64,000 bases of DNA, taken from the NCBI GenBank assembly GCA_029936965.1, contig JAPYRG010000002.1, positions 1 through 64,000 on the forward strand, in the 5' to 3' direction. The notes beneath the pieces were generated by a model. It was not told the DNA's origin, made no database searches, and saw only the letters and a list, made by a program, of their open reading frames with translations. The position numbers and the translations under genes were made by a program. Shown here piece by piece: positions 34,539-43,835 of the stretch. Every line of letters begins with the position of its first letter. Position 1 is the stretch's first letter. Origin of the DNA: Fidelibacterota bacterium. Its GTDB lineage: Bacteria > Fidelibacterota > Marinisomatia > Marinisomatales > TCS55.

Positions 34539-36794
34539 ATGAAACAGATTCATTGCCTATTTATCATTCTAGCGTTATTTAGTTTTACCTATAGCCAAAA
34601 TTATCATTGGCCTACTATAGGGAGTAAAGCTATGTCATCAAATTTTGGGGAGTTTCGCGATGGTGGGTATCATATGGGTATCGATATTAAGACTCTTGAG
34701 GAAACTGGGTGGCCAGTATATGCTGTTGATGATGGATATATATCAAGGATGGTTACCAATTTTTCAGGATATGGTAAAGGGTTATATTTAACATTAAATG
34801 ATGGCAACGTTGCAGTCTATGCACATTTAGAAGAATTTGCATTCCGTCTGGAAACAATTTTTTACAGTCTTCAGGAAAAAAATAATAGTTACATTGTAAA
34901 TGAATATTTTTCACCTGAACAATTTCCTTTTAATAAAGGAGATATAATTGGCTATACAGGGAATACTGGTGCTTCCTTTGGTCCTCATTTACACTTTGAA
35001 TTGCGTAATAGTAAATCTCAACCAATAAATCCCTTAATTAATGGTCTAAATATTGAAGATTATCGAAATCCTCGCGTTTTTCAAATTGGTATTATTCCAC
35101 TATCCACATCTAGTAAAATCAATGGAAGTTCAATTCCTCGAGCGTATCCATTATACGCAGCAACTACTGGTGGAGGATTAGAACTCCCAGATACGGTAAG
35201 TTGTTTTGGACCCATAGGAATAGCAATTGAAATAGATGATAAGATTCAAGGTGCTAAAAACAAATATCAAGTTCAATCAATCCAACTATTGGTAGATGAT
35301 CAAAATATTTTCTCCCTTAATTATAGCAAACTTGACTATGATGAAAAATCCACTGTAAATCAAACTAGAGAAAATCGTTTTCATCGATTAAACCTGGGTT
35401 CATTTACGAAACTTTATAAACTAAAAACATTCTCTAATAGTACTATTGTTAATGCAGGTATTTCTGGTATACTTAATTTAACGCCTGGGTATCATAAGGT
35501 AGAAATTCAAATATCGGATGCTTCTGGAAACACAACCAGAGTAAAAGGAACTTTTATCAATTATCCCCCTGTAAAAATAGCTATTAGGGATGTTGAATGG
35601 AATGATAATACCATTGAATTCAATATCCAGCCTGTCACATTAAATATTCCTCTTACAAAAATTAGCTGTTATAGCTACACAGCGTATGGATATCCAGATG
35701 AAGAGTTAACAATTATAAAAAGTAAAAAGGACCGTTCTGGGCTCAGAATCCAATTACCAAAATCTAAATTAGGAAAGCATGGGGTGTCTTTTATTGTAAA
35801 AAATAAACTTGGAGTGTATGGCTCTCCACTAACCTGGCACGATCCAAATGCTGAAAGAAGACTTACAGAAATGGATGTTGATATAACATTTAGTTCTATT
35901 GAGCACAAGCTAATTGCGCAAGTAAAAACTAATGGTTTTACATCTGGAAATACTAGCCTACGAATATTAAAAGAAGATGAATACATTTCAATACCTTTAA
36001 CAAAGATTCAGCCTACAGTCTATACCTCTGATTTGCTTTTGCCTTCTTTATTTAAAAAAACAAAACGAATTGATGCCTTTTTTGATGGAGAGATTGAGCG
36101 AATTATACAGGTCAATTTAGACCCAATTGTTGCATCTCCTAATAAGCTAACAAATATTTTATCAAATGATAAAAATTGTTCAATACAAATATCAAATACT
36201 TCTTTATATGATACATCATTGGTTTGGATAGAAAAAATAAATCACCCAGTTGAACCAAAAGGAGGAACTAGATTGTCCTCTGTATATCAATTACAGCCCT
36301 TTGAACTTGCATTAAAAGATACAATTCGTATTGGTATCCGGTATAGCAATCACATTAAAAATATGAAAAATATATCATTGTACTATTACAATCAAAAAGA
36401 TGGTTGGACTTTTTTACCTAGTTCAATGCATACAAATAGACAGGTAATTGCAAGCACATTATTTAGTTTAGATGCAATTACTATAATGCAAGATATTGAA
36501 CCTCCATTCAAAAGAAAAGTATATCCAGAAAATGGAGGTAGGTTCCATTATAAGGATTTAAAAACAATATCTGTTATTGCTGATGATTACTTATCTGGAC
36601 TTAATTCTGATGAAAAATCTATGAGCATGAAATTAGATGATATTCCTGTTAGATATGCTTTCCAACCAATCAAAAAAGAACTATCTTATTACCTTCCAAC
36701 GCCTCTTGAGGCTGGCGAACACACTATGGAATATAAAATATCCGATCAGGCTGGGAACATCATGTCTGGGATCTCAACATTTATGGTTGATTAA
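34539..36794 (+). CDS. Secreted M23 family metallopeptidase with beta-sandwich tail
   Basis: Peptidoglycan endopeptidase of the LytM/M23 type. Signal peptide (1-19), then the zinc protease domain (about 25-170) with HMGID (His45, Asp49), AHLEEF, and GPHLHFEL, i.e. the HxxxD and HxH ligands. The remaining 550 residues are beta-rich, Ig-like sandwich segments, perhaps for substrate or surface contact. At 751 aa it is longer than most M23 enzymes. A TATCTTTG box at 34496-34503 is a possible promoter. The stop overlaps the rhomboid ATG (TAATG), so the two are coupled. Confidence 0.9.
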   Translation: MKQIHCLFIILALFSFTYSQNYHWPTIGSKAMSSNFGEFRDGGYHMGIDIKTLEETGWPVYAVDDGYISRMVTNFSGYGKGLYLTLNDGNVAVYAHLEEFAFRLETIFYSLQEKNNSYIVNEYFSPEQFPFNKGDIIGYTGNTGASFGPHLHFELRNSKSQPINPLINGLNIEDYRNPRVFQIGIIPLSTSSKINGSSIPRAYPLYAATTGGGLELPDTVSCFGPIGIAIEIDDKIQGAKNKYQVQSIQLLVDDQNIFSLNYSKLDYDEKSTVNQTRENRFHRLNLGSFTKLYKLKTFSNSTIVNAGISGILNLTPGYHKVEIQISDASGNTTRVKGTFINYPPVKIAIRDVEWNDNTIEFNIQPVTLNIPLTKISCYSYTAYGYPDEELTIIKSKKDRSGLRIQLPKSKLGKHGVSFIVKNKLGVYGSPLTWHDPNAERRLTEMDVDITFSSIEHKLIAQVKTNGFTSGNTSLRILKEDEYISIPLTKIQPTVYTSDLLLPSLFKKTKRIDAFFDGEIERIIQVNLDPIVASPNKLTNILSNDKNCSIQISNTSLYDTSLVWIEKINHPVEPKGGTRLSSVYQLQPFELALKDTIRIGIRYSNHIKNMKNISLYYYNQKDGWTFLPSSMHTNRQVIASTLFSLDAITIMQDIEPPFKRKVYPENGGRFHYKDLKTISVIADDYLSGLNSDEKSMSMKLDDIPVRYAFQPIKKELSYYLPTPLEAGEHTMEYKISDQAGNIMSGISTFMVD

Positions 36795-37438
36795 TGTTTT
36801 TCCCTTACAAAGATGATAACCCAAGAATTCTATTCCCATTTGTAACGTATTCCATCATTGGGATAAATATTCTAGTATTTGTTTACCAATATTTCATTAT
36901 ACCACGCGACCTATTTGAAGAATTCATTAGAGCATATGCCCTTACTCCAGCAAGTCACTCTGTACTAAATATATTTTCATCCATGTTTATGCATGGAGGG
37001 CTCACACATATTATTTTCAATATGTGGTTTCTATGGATTTTTGGTGACAATATTGAAAGCGTTTTTGGTCATAAAAGATATTTATTATTTTATTTATTAT
37101 GTGGCGTAGGAGCAGGGTTAGCGCAAATTCAAATTAACCCAGAATCAGTTATCCCAATGGTGGGGGCTAGCGGAGCAATAGCAGGGGTTCTTGGGGCATA
37201 TTTATTTCGTTTTCCGAAGGCAACTGTACATGTTTTGGTAATTTTAATTATTTTTATAACTTTTATTCGTGTACCAGCCATGATAGTAATAGGATTTTGG
37301 TTTTTATCAAATCTTACTGCAGGAATAGGTACATTGGGAATTGAAGAGGCCGGTGGTACAGCATGGTTTGCACATATTGGTGGATTTGTTTCGGGTGTAT
37401 TATTTAACTATTTATTTAAAATAGTAAGAATTGAATGA
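36794..37438 (+). CDS. Rhomboid family intramembrane serine protease
   Basis: Six-helix intramembrane protease of 214 aa. The nucleophile Ser126 is in GASGAIAGVLGAY, the catalytic His in the last helix is in AHIGGFVSGV, and the L1/TM2 features HGGLTHIIFNMWFLWIFGD are intact. The MFFPYKDDNPR start is typical of FCB-group and actinobacterial rhomboids. It is coupled to the M23 peptidase by a one-base overlap and to cdd by four bases (ATGA), a mixed-function operon. Substrates unknown. Confidence 0.93.
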   Translation: MFFPYKDDNPRILFPFVTYSIIGINILVFVYQYFIIPRDLFEEFIRAYALTPASHSVLNIFSSMFMHGGLTHIIFNMWFLWIFGDNIESVFGHKRYLLFYLLCGVGAGLAQIQINPESVIPMVGASGAIAGVLGAYLFRFPKATVHVLVILIIFITFIRVPAMIVIGFWFLSNLTAGIGTLGIEEAGGTAWFAHIGGFVSGVLFNYLFKIVRIE

Positions 37439-37815
37439 CTGATCAATTAATAGAACAAGCGATTCAAATGCGCAGTAAAGCCATTGCTCCATATTCAAAA
37501 TATAAGGTTGGTTCAGCTATTTTAACTGAATCAGGTAAAATTTTTGGGGGTTGCAATGTGGAATCTAGTAGTTATGGTCTAACTTGTTGCGCAGAAAGAA
37601 TAGCTATTTATAATGCAGTATCTAATGGGCACACAGAATTTTCTGCATTAGCTGTCGCAACTAATAATGGAGGAAAGCCTTGTGGCGCATGTCGACAAGT
37701 AATTTGGGATATATGTGGTGAAATATCGATATATATCACCGATGTTTCAGGAAATATCAATAATACAACAAGTTCAGAATTATTACCAAATGCATTTGAT
37801 AAGAGCTCGTTATGA
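37435..37815 (+). CDS. cdd: Cytidine deaminase
   Basis: Zn-dependent deamination of cytidine and deoxycytidine in pyrimidine salvage. The zinc ligand and acid are in CCAE (Cys52, Glu54) and the other zinc ligands in PCGACRQ (Cys83, Cys86), with substrate contact NVES at 41-44. The 126-aa length fits the tetrameric short form. It overlaps rhomboid and tdk by 4 nt each, so cdd, tdk and nupC form a nucleoside uptake and salvage set. Confidence 0.95.
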   Translation: MTDQLIEQAIQMRSKAIAPYSKYKVGSAILTESGKIFGGCNVESSSYGLTCCAERIAIYNAVSNGHTEFSALAVATNNGGKPCGACRQVIWDICGEISIYITDVSGNINNTTSSELLPNAFDKSSL

Positions 37816-38375
37816 TAAAAGAGATAAATAATTTTGGATGTATAGAAGTAATATGTGGAAACATGTTCAGTGGTAAAACTGAAGAACTTATAAGAAGATT
37901 AAGGAGAGCAAAAATTGCCAGATTAAATGTAAAAATTTTTAAACCAAAAATTGATACTAGATACGAAGAAGGTAATATTGTTTCTCATAATCAATTAAAA
38001 CTAAAGTCATTGGTAGTGGAATCAATAACAGAAATTAATGATCTTGCAAATGATGCTGATGTAGTTGGAATAGATGAAGCCCAATTCTTTGATGATACTA
38101 TAATCAATGTTGCAAAAGATCTTTCCTCAAAAGGAAAAAGAGTGATAATAGCTGGTTTAGATACTGATTTTAAAGGAGTACCTTTTGGCCCAATGCCAAA
38201 ATTAATGTGTGAATCAGATTTTTTAGATAAACTTCAAGCAATATGTATAAAGTGTGGAAACCCCGCCTCCTATACACAAAGGCTTTCTAAAGATGATAAA
38301 CAAGTAGTTATTGGAGAAACAGATATATATGAGGCGCGATGTAGGCACTGTTATCAACATCCGGAGAAAAAATAA
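37812..38375 (+). CDS. tdk: Thymidine kinase (type II)
   Basis: Phosphorylates thymidine for salvage. P-loop GNMFSGKT (16-23), the Walker B-like GIDEAQFF with catalytic Glu, and the structural zinc site with two CxxC pairs (CIKC, CRHC) are all present. The 187-aa length is standard for the zinc-containing prokaryotic type. It is placed between cdd (4-nt overlap) and nupC, which starts directly after the stop. Confidence 0.96.
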   Translation: MIKEINNFGCIEVICGNMFSGKTEELIRRLRRAKIARLNVKIFKPKIDTRYEEGNIVSHNQLKLKSLVVESITEINDLANDADVVGIDEAQFFDDTIINVAKDLSSKGKRVIIAGLDTDFKGVPFGPMPKLMCESDFLDKLQAICIKCGNPASYTQRLSKDDKQVVIGETDIYEARCRHCYQHPEKK

Positions 38376-39596
38376 ATGGAACGATTTATTGGGCTGCTTG
38401 GTATTGTTGTTTTATTAGCAATTGCCTTTGCTCTTTCTAATAATAGAAAACAGATAAATATGCGTATTATTGGTTGGGGGCTTGGGTTACAAGCTATCTT
38501 CGCTATATTTATTTTAAAAACACCAATAGGTGGCCCGTTATTTGGTTTTCTTGATAAAGCCCTCCGAAAACTGATTAGTTTTTCTGATGCAGGAAGTGAT
38601 TTTTTATTCAAATCGTTTGTACCGGATGTGGGGTACCATGTTGCCATGTTCAACTTTGCTTTTCGAGCTTTGCCAACCATTATTTTCTTTTCCAGCCTCA
38701 TGGCTGTTTTATATCACTTTGGTATAATCCAAATGTTTGTCAAATGGATAGCTCGAGCTATGCAAAAAACCATGGGCACCAGTGGTTCGGAAACATTAAG
38801 TGTTTCCGCTAATATTTTTGTAGGTCAAACCGAAGCTCCACTCATGGTACGTCCGTTTATCCAACACATGACAAAATCAGAGTTGATGGCCGTGATGACA
38901 GGTGGATTTGCAACTGTTGCAGGTGGGGTGTTGGCGATTTATGTTATGTGGTTAGCGGATATTCCGGGAATTGCCGGTCACTTAATAGCGGCGTCGGTCA
39001 TGTCTGCGCCGGGAGCGCTTATGGTGGCAAAAATTATTTATCCTGAAACGGAATCATCAGAAACGATGGGAGACCTGAAAATCAATATTGAGAAAACAAG
39101 TACGAATGCAATGGAAGCATTGGGAGATGGAGCAACCAGCGGATTAAAACTGGCGGCAAATGTTGCAGCTATGCTAGTAGCTTTTGTATCCCTCGTTGCC
39201 ATGATTAACTACCTCCTAGGTTTCGCAGGTACATCTATGGAATCAATCCTCGGTTTTATATTCAAGCCCTTGGCATGGACAATGGGCGTTCCGTGGTCAG
39301 AGGCCGGCACATTGGGAACACTAATGGGAAAGAAAATCGTATTTACAGAACTGATTGCCTATGGTGACTTGAAAGAATTAATGTCCACAGGAGCCATAAC
39401 AGACCGGACAGCCATTATTGCAAGTTACGCTTTATGCGGGTTTGCCAATTTTGGTTCTATCGGTATTCAATTAGGCGGAATAGGAGGTATGGCGCCGGAA
39501 CGAAAAAAGGATCTCGCTAAACTGGTTACAAAAGCCATGGTGGGAGGTGCTCTAGCTTCATGGCTTACAGCAACCATTGCAGGGTTGTTGATTTAA
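38376..39596 (+). CDS. nupC: Concentrative nucleoside transporter (NupC/CNT family)
   Basis: Sodium- or proton-coupled uptake of nucleosides. About 8-10 membrane segments in 406 aa; family motifs include the GPLFGFL region, the SETLSVSANIFVGQTEAP hairpin that contacts substrate, and the C-terminal ALCGFANFGSIGIQLGG. It starts right after tdk. The 3' two thirds of the gene (from about 38780) are near 47-50 percent GC by my counts of several 60-nt lines, whereas the 5' third and the neighbours are about 33-36 percent, so the gene may be a mosaic or partly acquired. Confidence 0.94.
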   Translation: MERFIGLLGIVVLLAIAFALSNNRKQINMRIIGWGLGLQAIFAIFILKTPIGGPLFGFLDKALRKLISFSDAGSDFLFKSFVPDVGYHVAMFNFAFRALPTIIFFSSLMAVLYHFGIIQMFVKWIARAMQKTMGTSGSETLSVSANIFVGQTEAPLMVRPFIQHMTKSELMAVMTGGFATVAGGVLAIYVMWLADIPGIAGHLIAASVMSAPGALMVAKIIYPETESSETMGDLKINIEKTSTNAMEALGDGATSGLKLAANVAAMLVAFVSLVAMINYLLGFAGTSMESILGFIFKPLAWTMGVPWSEAGTLGTLMGKKIVFTELIAYGDLKELMSTGAITDRTAIIASYALCGFANFGSIGIQLGGIGGMAPERKKDLAKLVTKAMVGGALASWLTATIAGLLI

Positions 39597-39623
39597 GGGT
39601 ATTATTAGTATAAGGTTTTTACC

Positions 39624-40280
39624 ATGCGTTTAATATTTATCGGTCCACCAGGCGTTGGAAAAGGTACTCAGGCCAAACTTGTAAAAGAATATTTTGGTAT
39701 AGTTCATTTATCGACTGGCGACATATTACGCGAAGAAATATCACAAGTCTCTCCCCTAGGAATTAAAGCTAAATCCTATATAGATAAAGGGCATTTAGTT
39801 CCAGATAATGAATTATTAAATATAATGAGTAAAAGACTAAATAAAGAGGACGCTAAAAAAGGATATCTGTTAGATGGTTATCCAAGGACAATCCCTCAAG
39901 CTGAAGGATTAGATAATTTTCTTGATAAAATGAATCACAACATTAATGCTGTAGTCTCTATTGAACTTGATGATGAAAGCATAATCAAAAGATTATCAAG
40001 CAGAAGATCTTGTGAGGGGTGTGGAAATATTACAAACTTGTTATTTAATCCACCTAAAATAGAGGGCACATGTGATAACTGTAATGGCAGGTTGTTACAA
40101 AGGTCTGATGATGGCAAGAAAGTAATAATTGAAAGGCTTGTAGTCTATAATAAACAAACAGCGCCACTGCTTAAATATTATTATAAAAAAGAACTTATAA
40201 TGAGAATAGACGGTAGTGGAAATATAGATAATGTCCTCCAGCTTATTCTGAAAGCGCTTAGAGAACTATGTTGCGTATAG
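39624..40280 (+). CDS. adk: Adenylate kinase
   Basis: Interconverts AMP, ADP and ATP. P-loop GPPGVGKGT (7-15), AMP-site LSTGDILREE, and LDGYPRT are standard. The LID is of the long, zinc-binding type with four cysteines (CEGC ... CDNC, about 131-153), as in Gram-positive and many FCB-group enzymes. The length is 218 aa. It lies 27 nt after nupC and overlaps coaE by 13 nt. Confidence 0.97.
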   Translation: MRLIFIGPPGVGKGTQAKLVKEYFGIVHLSTGDILREEISQVSPLGIKAKSYIDKGHLVPDNELLNIMSKRLNKEDAKKGYLLDGYPRTIPQAEGLDNFLDKMNHNINAVVSIELDDESIIKRLSSRRSCEGCGNITNLLFNPPKIEGTCDNCNGRLLQRSDDGKKVIIERLVVYNKQTAPLLKYYYKKELIMRIDGSGNIDNVLQLILKALRELCCV

Positions 40281-40861
40281 GATTAACTGGTGGAATTGGT
40301 ACTGGAAAAAGTGCTGCTAGTAAAATTCTTGAAGAATTGGGTGCATACATATTTGATGCTGATAAAGAATCAAAAAAAATACTATTGTCCAACGAAACAA
40401 TTAAAAGTGAATTGATTTCTGAATTTGGTACTGATATAATGAGGGGAGACGGTAACGTTGATAATAATAAATTGGCACGTGTTGCATTCCAAGATCAGGA
40501 TCATCAACTAAGATTAAATACAATAGTTCATCCTTATGTTTTTAAAGAAATTGATAAAAACTTTGATAAAAAACTAGATAGTGGAAAATATGATATTTTT
40601 GTAGTAGATGCCGCTCTTATCTACGAATCTGGTGCTGACACCCATATGGATTATGTAATTGTAATTACAGCACTAATTAAAACTAGAATGGAACGCGCAT
40701 TAGCTAGGGAAACTCTCAGCAGAGAAGAAATATTAAAAAGGGTAGATTTACAGTGGTCTGAAGAAGAAAAAGTTGCATTGGCAGATTTTGTAATTCATAA
40801 TGATGGGTCTGAAGAAGAACTCATAAAGAATATAACTGACATTTATAAAGAACTAGTTTAA
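40268..40861 (+). CDS. coaE: Dephospho-CoA kinase
   Basis: Last step of coenzyme A synthesis: phosphorylation of dephospho-CoA at the 3'-hydroxyl. The P-loop GGIGTGKS (8-15) and DADKESKKIL, with the catalytic Asp, open the protein; VVDAALIYESG and the LID segment ALARETLSREEILKR complete the family pattern. It has the usual 197 aa. Its start lies within the adk 3' end (13-nt overlap), and its stop is 5 nt from the convergent gene at 40867. Confidence 0.96.
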   Translation: MLRIGLTGGIGTGKSAASKILEELGAYIFDADKESKKILLSNETIKSELISEFGTDIMRGDGNVDNNKLARVAFQDQDHQLRLNTIVHPYVFKEIDKNFDKKLDSGKYDIFVVDAALIYESGADTHMDYVIVITALIKTRMERALARETLSREEILKRVDLQWSEEEKVALADFVIHNDGSEEELIKNITDIYKELV

Positions 40862-40866
40862 AACTT

Positions 40867-41361
40867 TTATCGCATTAATCTTCTTAGGGCACGAGGTTTA
40901 TCAAAAATTTCTTTTAAAATAATCGCTTTTTTTACTTTATCATTATCATTCAATAAAGAATTAACTAATAATGAAATATTCTGATACTCTTTTTTCTTTA
41001 TTCTATATTCCTTATGTATGGGCTTTGGACTATCTTCAGATAAATCTTCAAAAACAGCTCTAGATATTTCTTCCGATGGTGTTTCTATATCTATTTCTTT
41101 ATTAATATCTTCTTCTTGAATTACATACTCTTCACTTTCTTCTTCAACATCATCCAAGTCTAAAAATTCTTTTCCATAGTTCTTTAACTTATCAAAGAAA
41201 TCATCCATTGTTTCCGGTTCATTTTCTATAAAATCACTATTATCGGAAACAGTATCCTCGAAATCTAATTTATTGCGAGCAATTTTTTGCTTTCTCCTCT
41301 TCATTAAAGAGGATAGAAAATAAAGCGCTGCAATAAATAACCAGTAAGCTAATCCGTCCAT
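40867..41361 (-). CDS. Single-pass membrane protein with acidic linker
   Basis: An N-terminal transmembrane helix (about 3-20), a basic stop-transfer (KRRKQK), a long acidic disordered region (about 33-115) and a conserved-looking C-terminal helix LLNDNDKVKKAIILKEIFDKPRALRR. The ending, K-A-I-I-x-x-E-I-F-x-K-P, resembles the C-terminal motif of small anchored proteins in Bacteroidetes that I cannot name. It is directly after floA (stop and start adjacent) and presumably works with the NfeD-FloA pair. Confidence 0.7.
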   Translation of the reverse strand: MDGLAYWLFIAALYFLSSLMKRRKQKIARNKLDFEDTVSDNSDFIENEPETMDDFFDKLKNYGKEFLDLDDVEEESEEYVIQEEDINKEIDIETPSEEISRAVFEDLSEDSPKPIHKEYRIKKKEYQNISLLVNSLLNDNDKVKKAIILKEIFDKPRALRRLMR

Positions 41362-42369
41362 CTATTTCTCTTCAGATCCTGGTTGAGAAGTTGAATCAGC
41401 CTCTTTACTTCCTGCAATAGAATCTCTCATGCCTGTATCGGCTTCAATATTACGCATATTGTAATAATCAAATACTCCTAACTTTCCCTCGCGAAAAGCT
41501 TGAGACATTGCCTTTGGAACTTCGGCTTCAGCTTCTACAACTTTTGCACGCATTTCCTGAACTCTTGCGATCATTTCTTGTTCTTCGGCTACAGCCATTG
41601 CTCGTCGAGTTTCAGCTTCAGCTTGAGCAATTCGCAAATCTGCTTCTGCCTGGTCTGTTTGCAGCACTGCCCCAACATTATTACCAACATCCAGATCTGC
41701 TATATCAATAGATAAAATTTCAAATGCTGTCCCTGCGTCTAATCCTTTTTGTAATACCGCGCGAGATATATTATCTGGATTTTCAAGAACATCTTTATAT
41801 TTCATGGATGAACCAATTGCGCTTACAATTCCTTCACCAACTCTAGCTATTATAGTATCATCTGTTGCCCCACCAACTAAACCTGGTATATTAGTTCTTA
41901 CAGTTACTCTTGCACGCGCTTTTAATTCAATTCCATCTTTGGCAACAGCTGATAAATAACCCTCTCTTGGTGCATCAATAACCTTTGGATTTACACTGGT
42001 TTCTACAGCGGCATAAATATCCCGGCCAGCCAGATCAATTGCAGTGGCTGTTTCAAAAGGTAATGGAATATTTGCTTTTGCTGCAGCAATAAGAGCAGAT
42101 ACTATATTTGGAACTGTTCCGCCTGCTAAATAATGTGTTTCAAGCATATCTGTTGTTATGTTATTTAATCCAGACTTATGACAATTTATAACACCATCTA
42201 CAACTAGTCTCGGAGCAATTTTACGAAGTCTCATTCGTATAAGATCAATAATGGTTATGCGCCCTACTCCTAGACTCACAACTGCTTGAATCCATAATCC
42301 TAATGGGACAAAATAGAAAAATAATAGAATAAATAATAAAACAAATACCAACATTACATAACTTATCAT
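41362..42369 (-). CDS. floA: Flotillin-like protein FloA
   Basis: Scaffold of functional membrane microdomains. An N-terminal membrane hairpin (about 4-35) is followed by an SPFH/band-7-like core ([42 protein letters not shown]) and a C-terminal Ala/Glu-rich coiled coil (about 240-290). The 335-aa length and sequence match the YqfA/UPF0365 group closely. It follows nfeD by 13 nt, the same pairing as yqeZ-yqfA in Bacillus, where the two proteins act together. Confidence 0.95.
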   Translation of the reverse strand: MISYVMLVFVLLFILLFFYFVPLGLWIQAVVSLGVGRITIIDLIRMRLRKIAPRLVVDGVINCHKSGLNNITTDMLETHYLAGGTVPNIVSALIAAAKANIPLPFETATAIDLAGRDIYAAVETSVNPKVIDAPREGYLSAVAKDGIELKARARVTVRTNIPGLVGGATDDTIIARVGEGIVSAIGSSMKYKDVLENPDNISRAVLQKGLDAGTAFEILSIDIADLDVGNNVGAVLQTDQAEADLRIAQAEAETRRAMAVAEEQEMIARVQEMRAKVVEAEAEVPKAMSQAFREGKLGVFDYYNMRNIEADTGMRDSIAGSKEADSTSQPGSEEK

Positions 42370-42382
42370 GATATACTCCTAG

Positions 42383-43759
42383 TTATTCATTTATATAAAA
42401 TCTAACAACAACACGATTGCCATCTACAGACAAAATTTTAACTTGTTGATCTTTATCAACAAACTCTCCCTCTGTTACAACAAATATTTTTGTATTATTT
42501 ACAAGCACCCATCCCGATGGTCTTAAATCAGAAGTTGCTACACCAGTCTCTCCAATAAGATGCTCTAATCCTAATGAAGAATTATAGCCCTCTTCATCAC
42601 TTTGGATTTCTGGTGAAGTTAATTTGACCCAAAATTTCGTTTTTGTCATCATTCTAAATAGAAGAATTAAAGCAATTATTCCGCCGATTAATCCAATAGT
42701 TAATCCGGTCATTGCAGAATCGTATACCTCTTGGGAAACAGGAACGTCTGGTAATAATAACATATAAAGACCCCATAATATGACTCCAATTCCGGCAAGC
42801 CCAGCTACGCCAAATCCTGGAATTAAGAATGCTTCAACCATTAATAAACCAAGTCCAAATAATACAATAAGTAAATCTGACTTTGTTGCAAGTTTTACAA
42901 TTACTGAAGCACTTAAAGACAATGTAAGACATACTGCTCCAAATGTTCCAGGGATACCCCAACCTGGGCTTTGTAATTCAAATAGTATTCCTAAAAAACC
43001 AAAGGTTGTTAATAAAGAGGCAACAACTGGATTTGTTAAAAAACGTACTAAATTTTCCGACCAGTTTTCTGATAAAGTCTTCACTTGTGCGCCAGTTAAT
43101 TCAATTAATGTTAATAGCTCATCGAAATCTTCTGCTGAACCATCCGCCATTTTATATTTTAATGCTTGTTCAGTTGTTAATGTTATAAGCTTACCTTCTT
43201 TTCTACCTTCCAGATCTGTGACTTCTATTGAATCATCATCTATAACTACATGAGTAAACGATAATTCTTCATCTACCATACACTTTGCAATATCTGTATT
43301 TCTATTGCGATTCTCAGCTGTTGATGCCATTTCTTCTCGCATATAACTAATTACTTTTTCTGATGCTTTGTTTCCCGACATATCAACAGCTGTGGCCGCG
43401 CCAATTGTTCCTGCTCCAGTCATATATATTTTTTCACAGGATAAAGAAATTAAAGCTCCAGCAGAAATTGCTCTACGATTTATAAATGCTACAGTAGGAA
43501 TATCCGAATCTAGAATGGCATCTTTTATTTGTGTCGCTGCATCAACGCGCCCACCAAACGTATCAATATCAAAAATAATTGCTTGAATCTGATTCTTTTC
43601 AGCTTCATTTATAATTCTTTCAATAAAAGTTGGGAGACCAAGATCAATAACTCCCTGTATGGGTACGCGGTATACTACATGGTCAGCAGAATATAGATTT
43701 GCTACATTAACAAAATAATAGATTGTAAGAAAAAGAATTTGTTTATTTATCCTAATCAA
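42383..43759 (-). CDS. nfeD: NfeD-type membrane serine protease (long ClpP-like form)
   Basis: An exported ClpP-class protease domain (about 25-240; DIDTFGGRVDAATQIKDAIL, with the nucleophile Ser in RAISAGALISL), four to five membrane helices, and a C-terminal OB-fold NfeD domain (GETGVATSDLRPSGWVLVNN). Start: a GTG at 43825 is in frame, but I prefer the TTG at 43759, which follows GAGGA and begins a good signal sequence (INKQILFLTIYYFV); this also leaves 76 nt for the divergent promoters. It is the partner of FloA, 13 nt downstream. It probably cleaves stomatin/flotillin-type membrane proteins. Confidence 0.9.
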   Translation of the reverse strand: MIRINKQILFLTIYYFVNVANLYSADHVVYRVPIQGVIDLGLPTFIERIINEAEKNQIQAIIFDIDTFGGRVDAATQIKDAILDSDIPTVAFINRRAISAGALISLSCEKIYMTGAGTIGAATAVDMSGNKASEKVISYMREEMASTAENRNRNTDIAKCMVDEELSFTHVVIDDDSIEVTDLEGRKEGKLITLTTEQALKYKMADGSAEDFDELLTLIELTGAQVKTLSENWSENLVRFLTNPVVASLLTTFGFLGILFELQSPGWGIPGTFGAVCLTLSLSASVIVKLATKSDLLIVLFGLGLLMVEAFLIPGFGVAGLAGIGVILWGLYMLLLPDVPVSQEVYDSAMTGLTIGLIGGIIALILLFRMMTKTKFWVKLTSPEIQSDEEGYNSSLGLEHLIGETGVATSDLRPSGWVLVNNTKIFVVTEGEFVDKDQQVKILSVDGNRVVVRFYINE

Positions 43760-43835
43760 GATTCCTCGGAAATTAAATATTGACCTATAAGAAATTACCT
43801 TAGATTCAGTTAAAACGTACCACACAATTCAACAA

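Noticed and set aside
34379..34540. Longer N-terminus (54 residues) for the outer-membrane protein at 33683
   Set aside because: The leader is Lys/Cys/Tyr-rich, runs through the divergent promoter region, and a perfect GGAGG site plus signal peptide mark the ATG at 34378.
41500..41715. Two overlapping frames rich in Leu/Phe/Cys antisense to floA
   Set aside because: They arise from the Ala/Glu coiled-coil repeat read on the other strand.
42780..43253. 157-aa open frame antisense to nfeD
   Set aside because: It lies wholly inside the well-supported nfeD gene, is low-complexity (Ser/Asn/Pro) and has no motif; a shadow frame.
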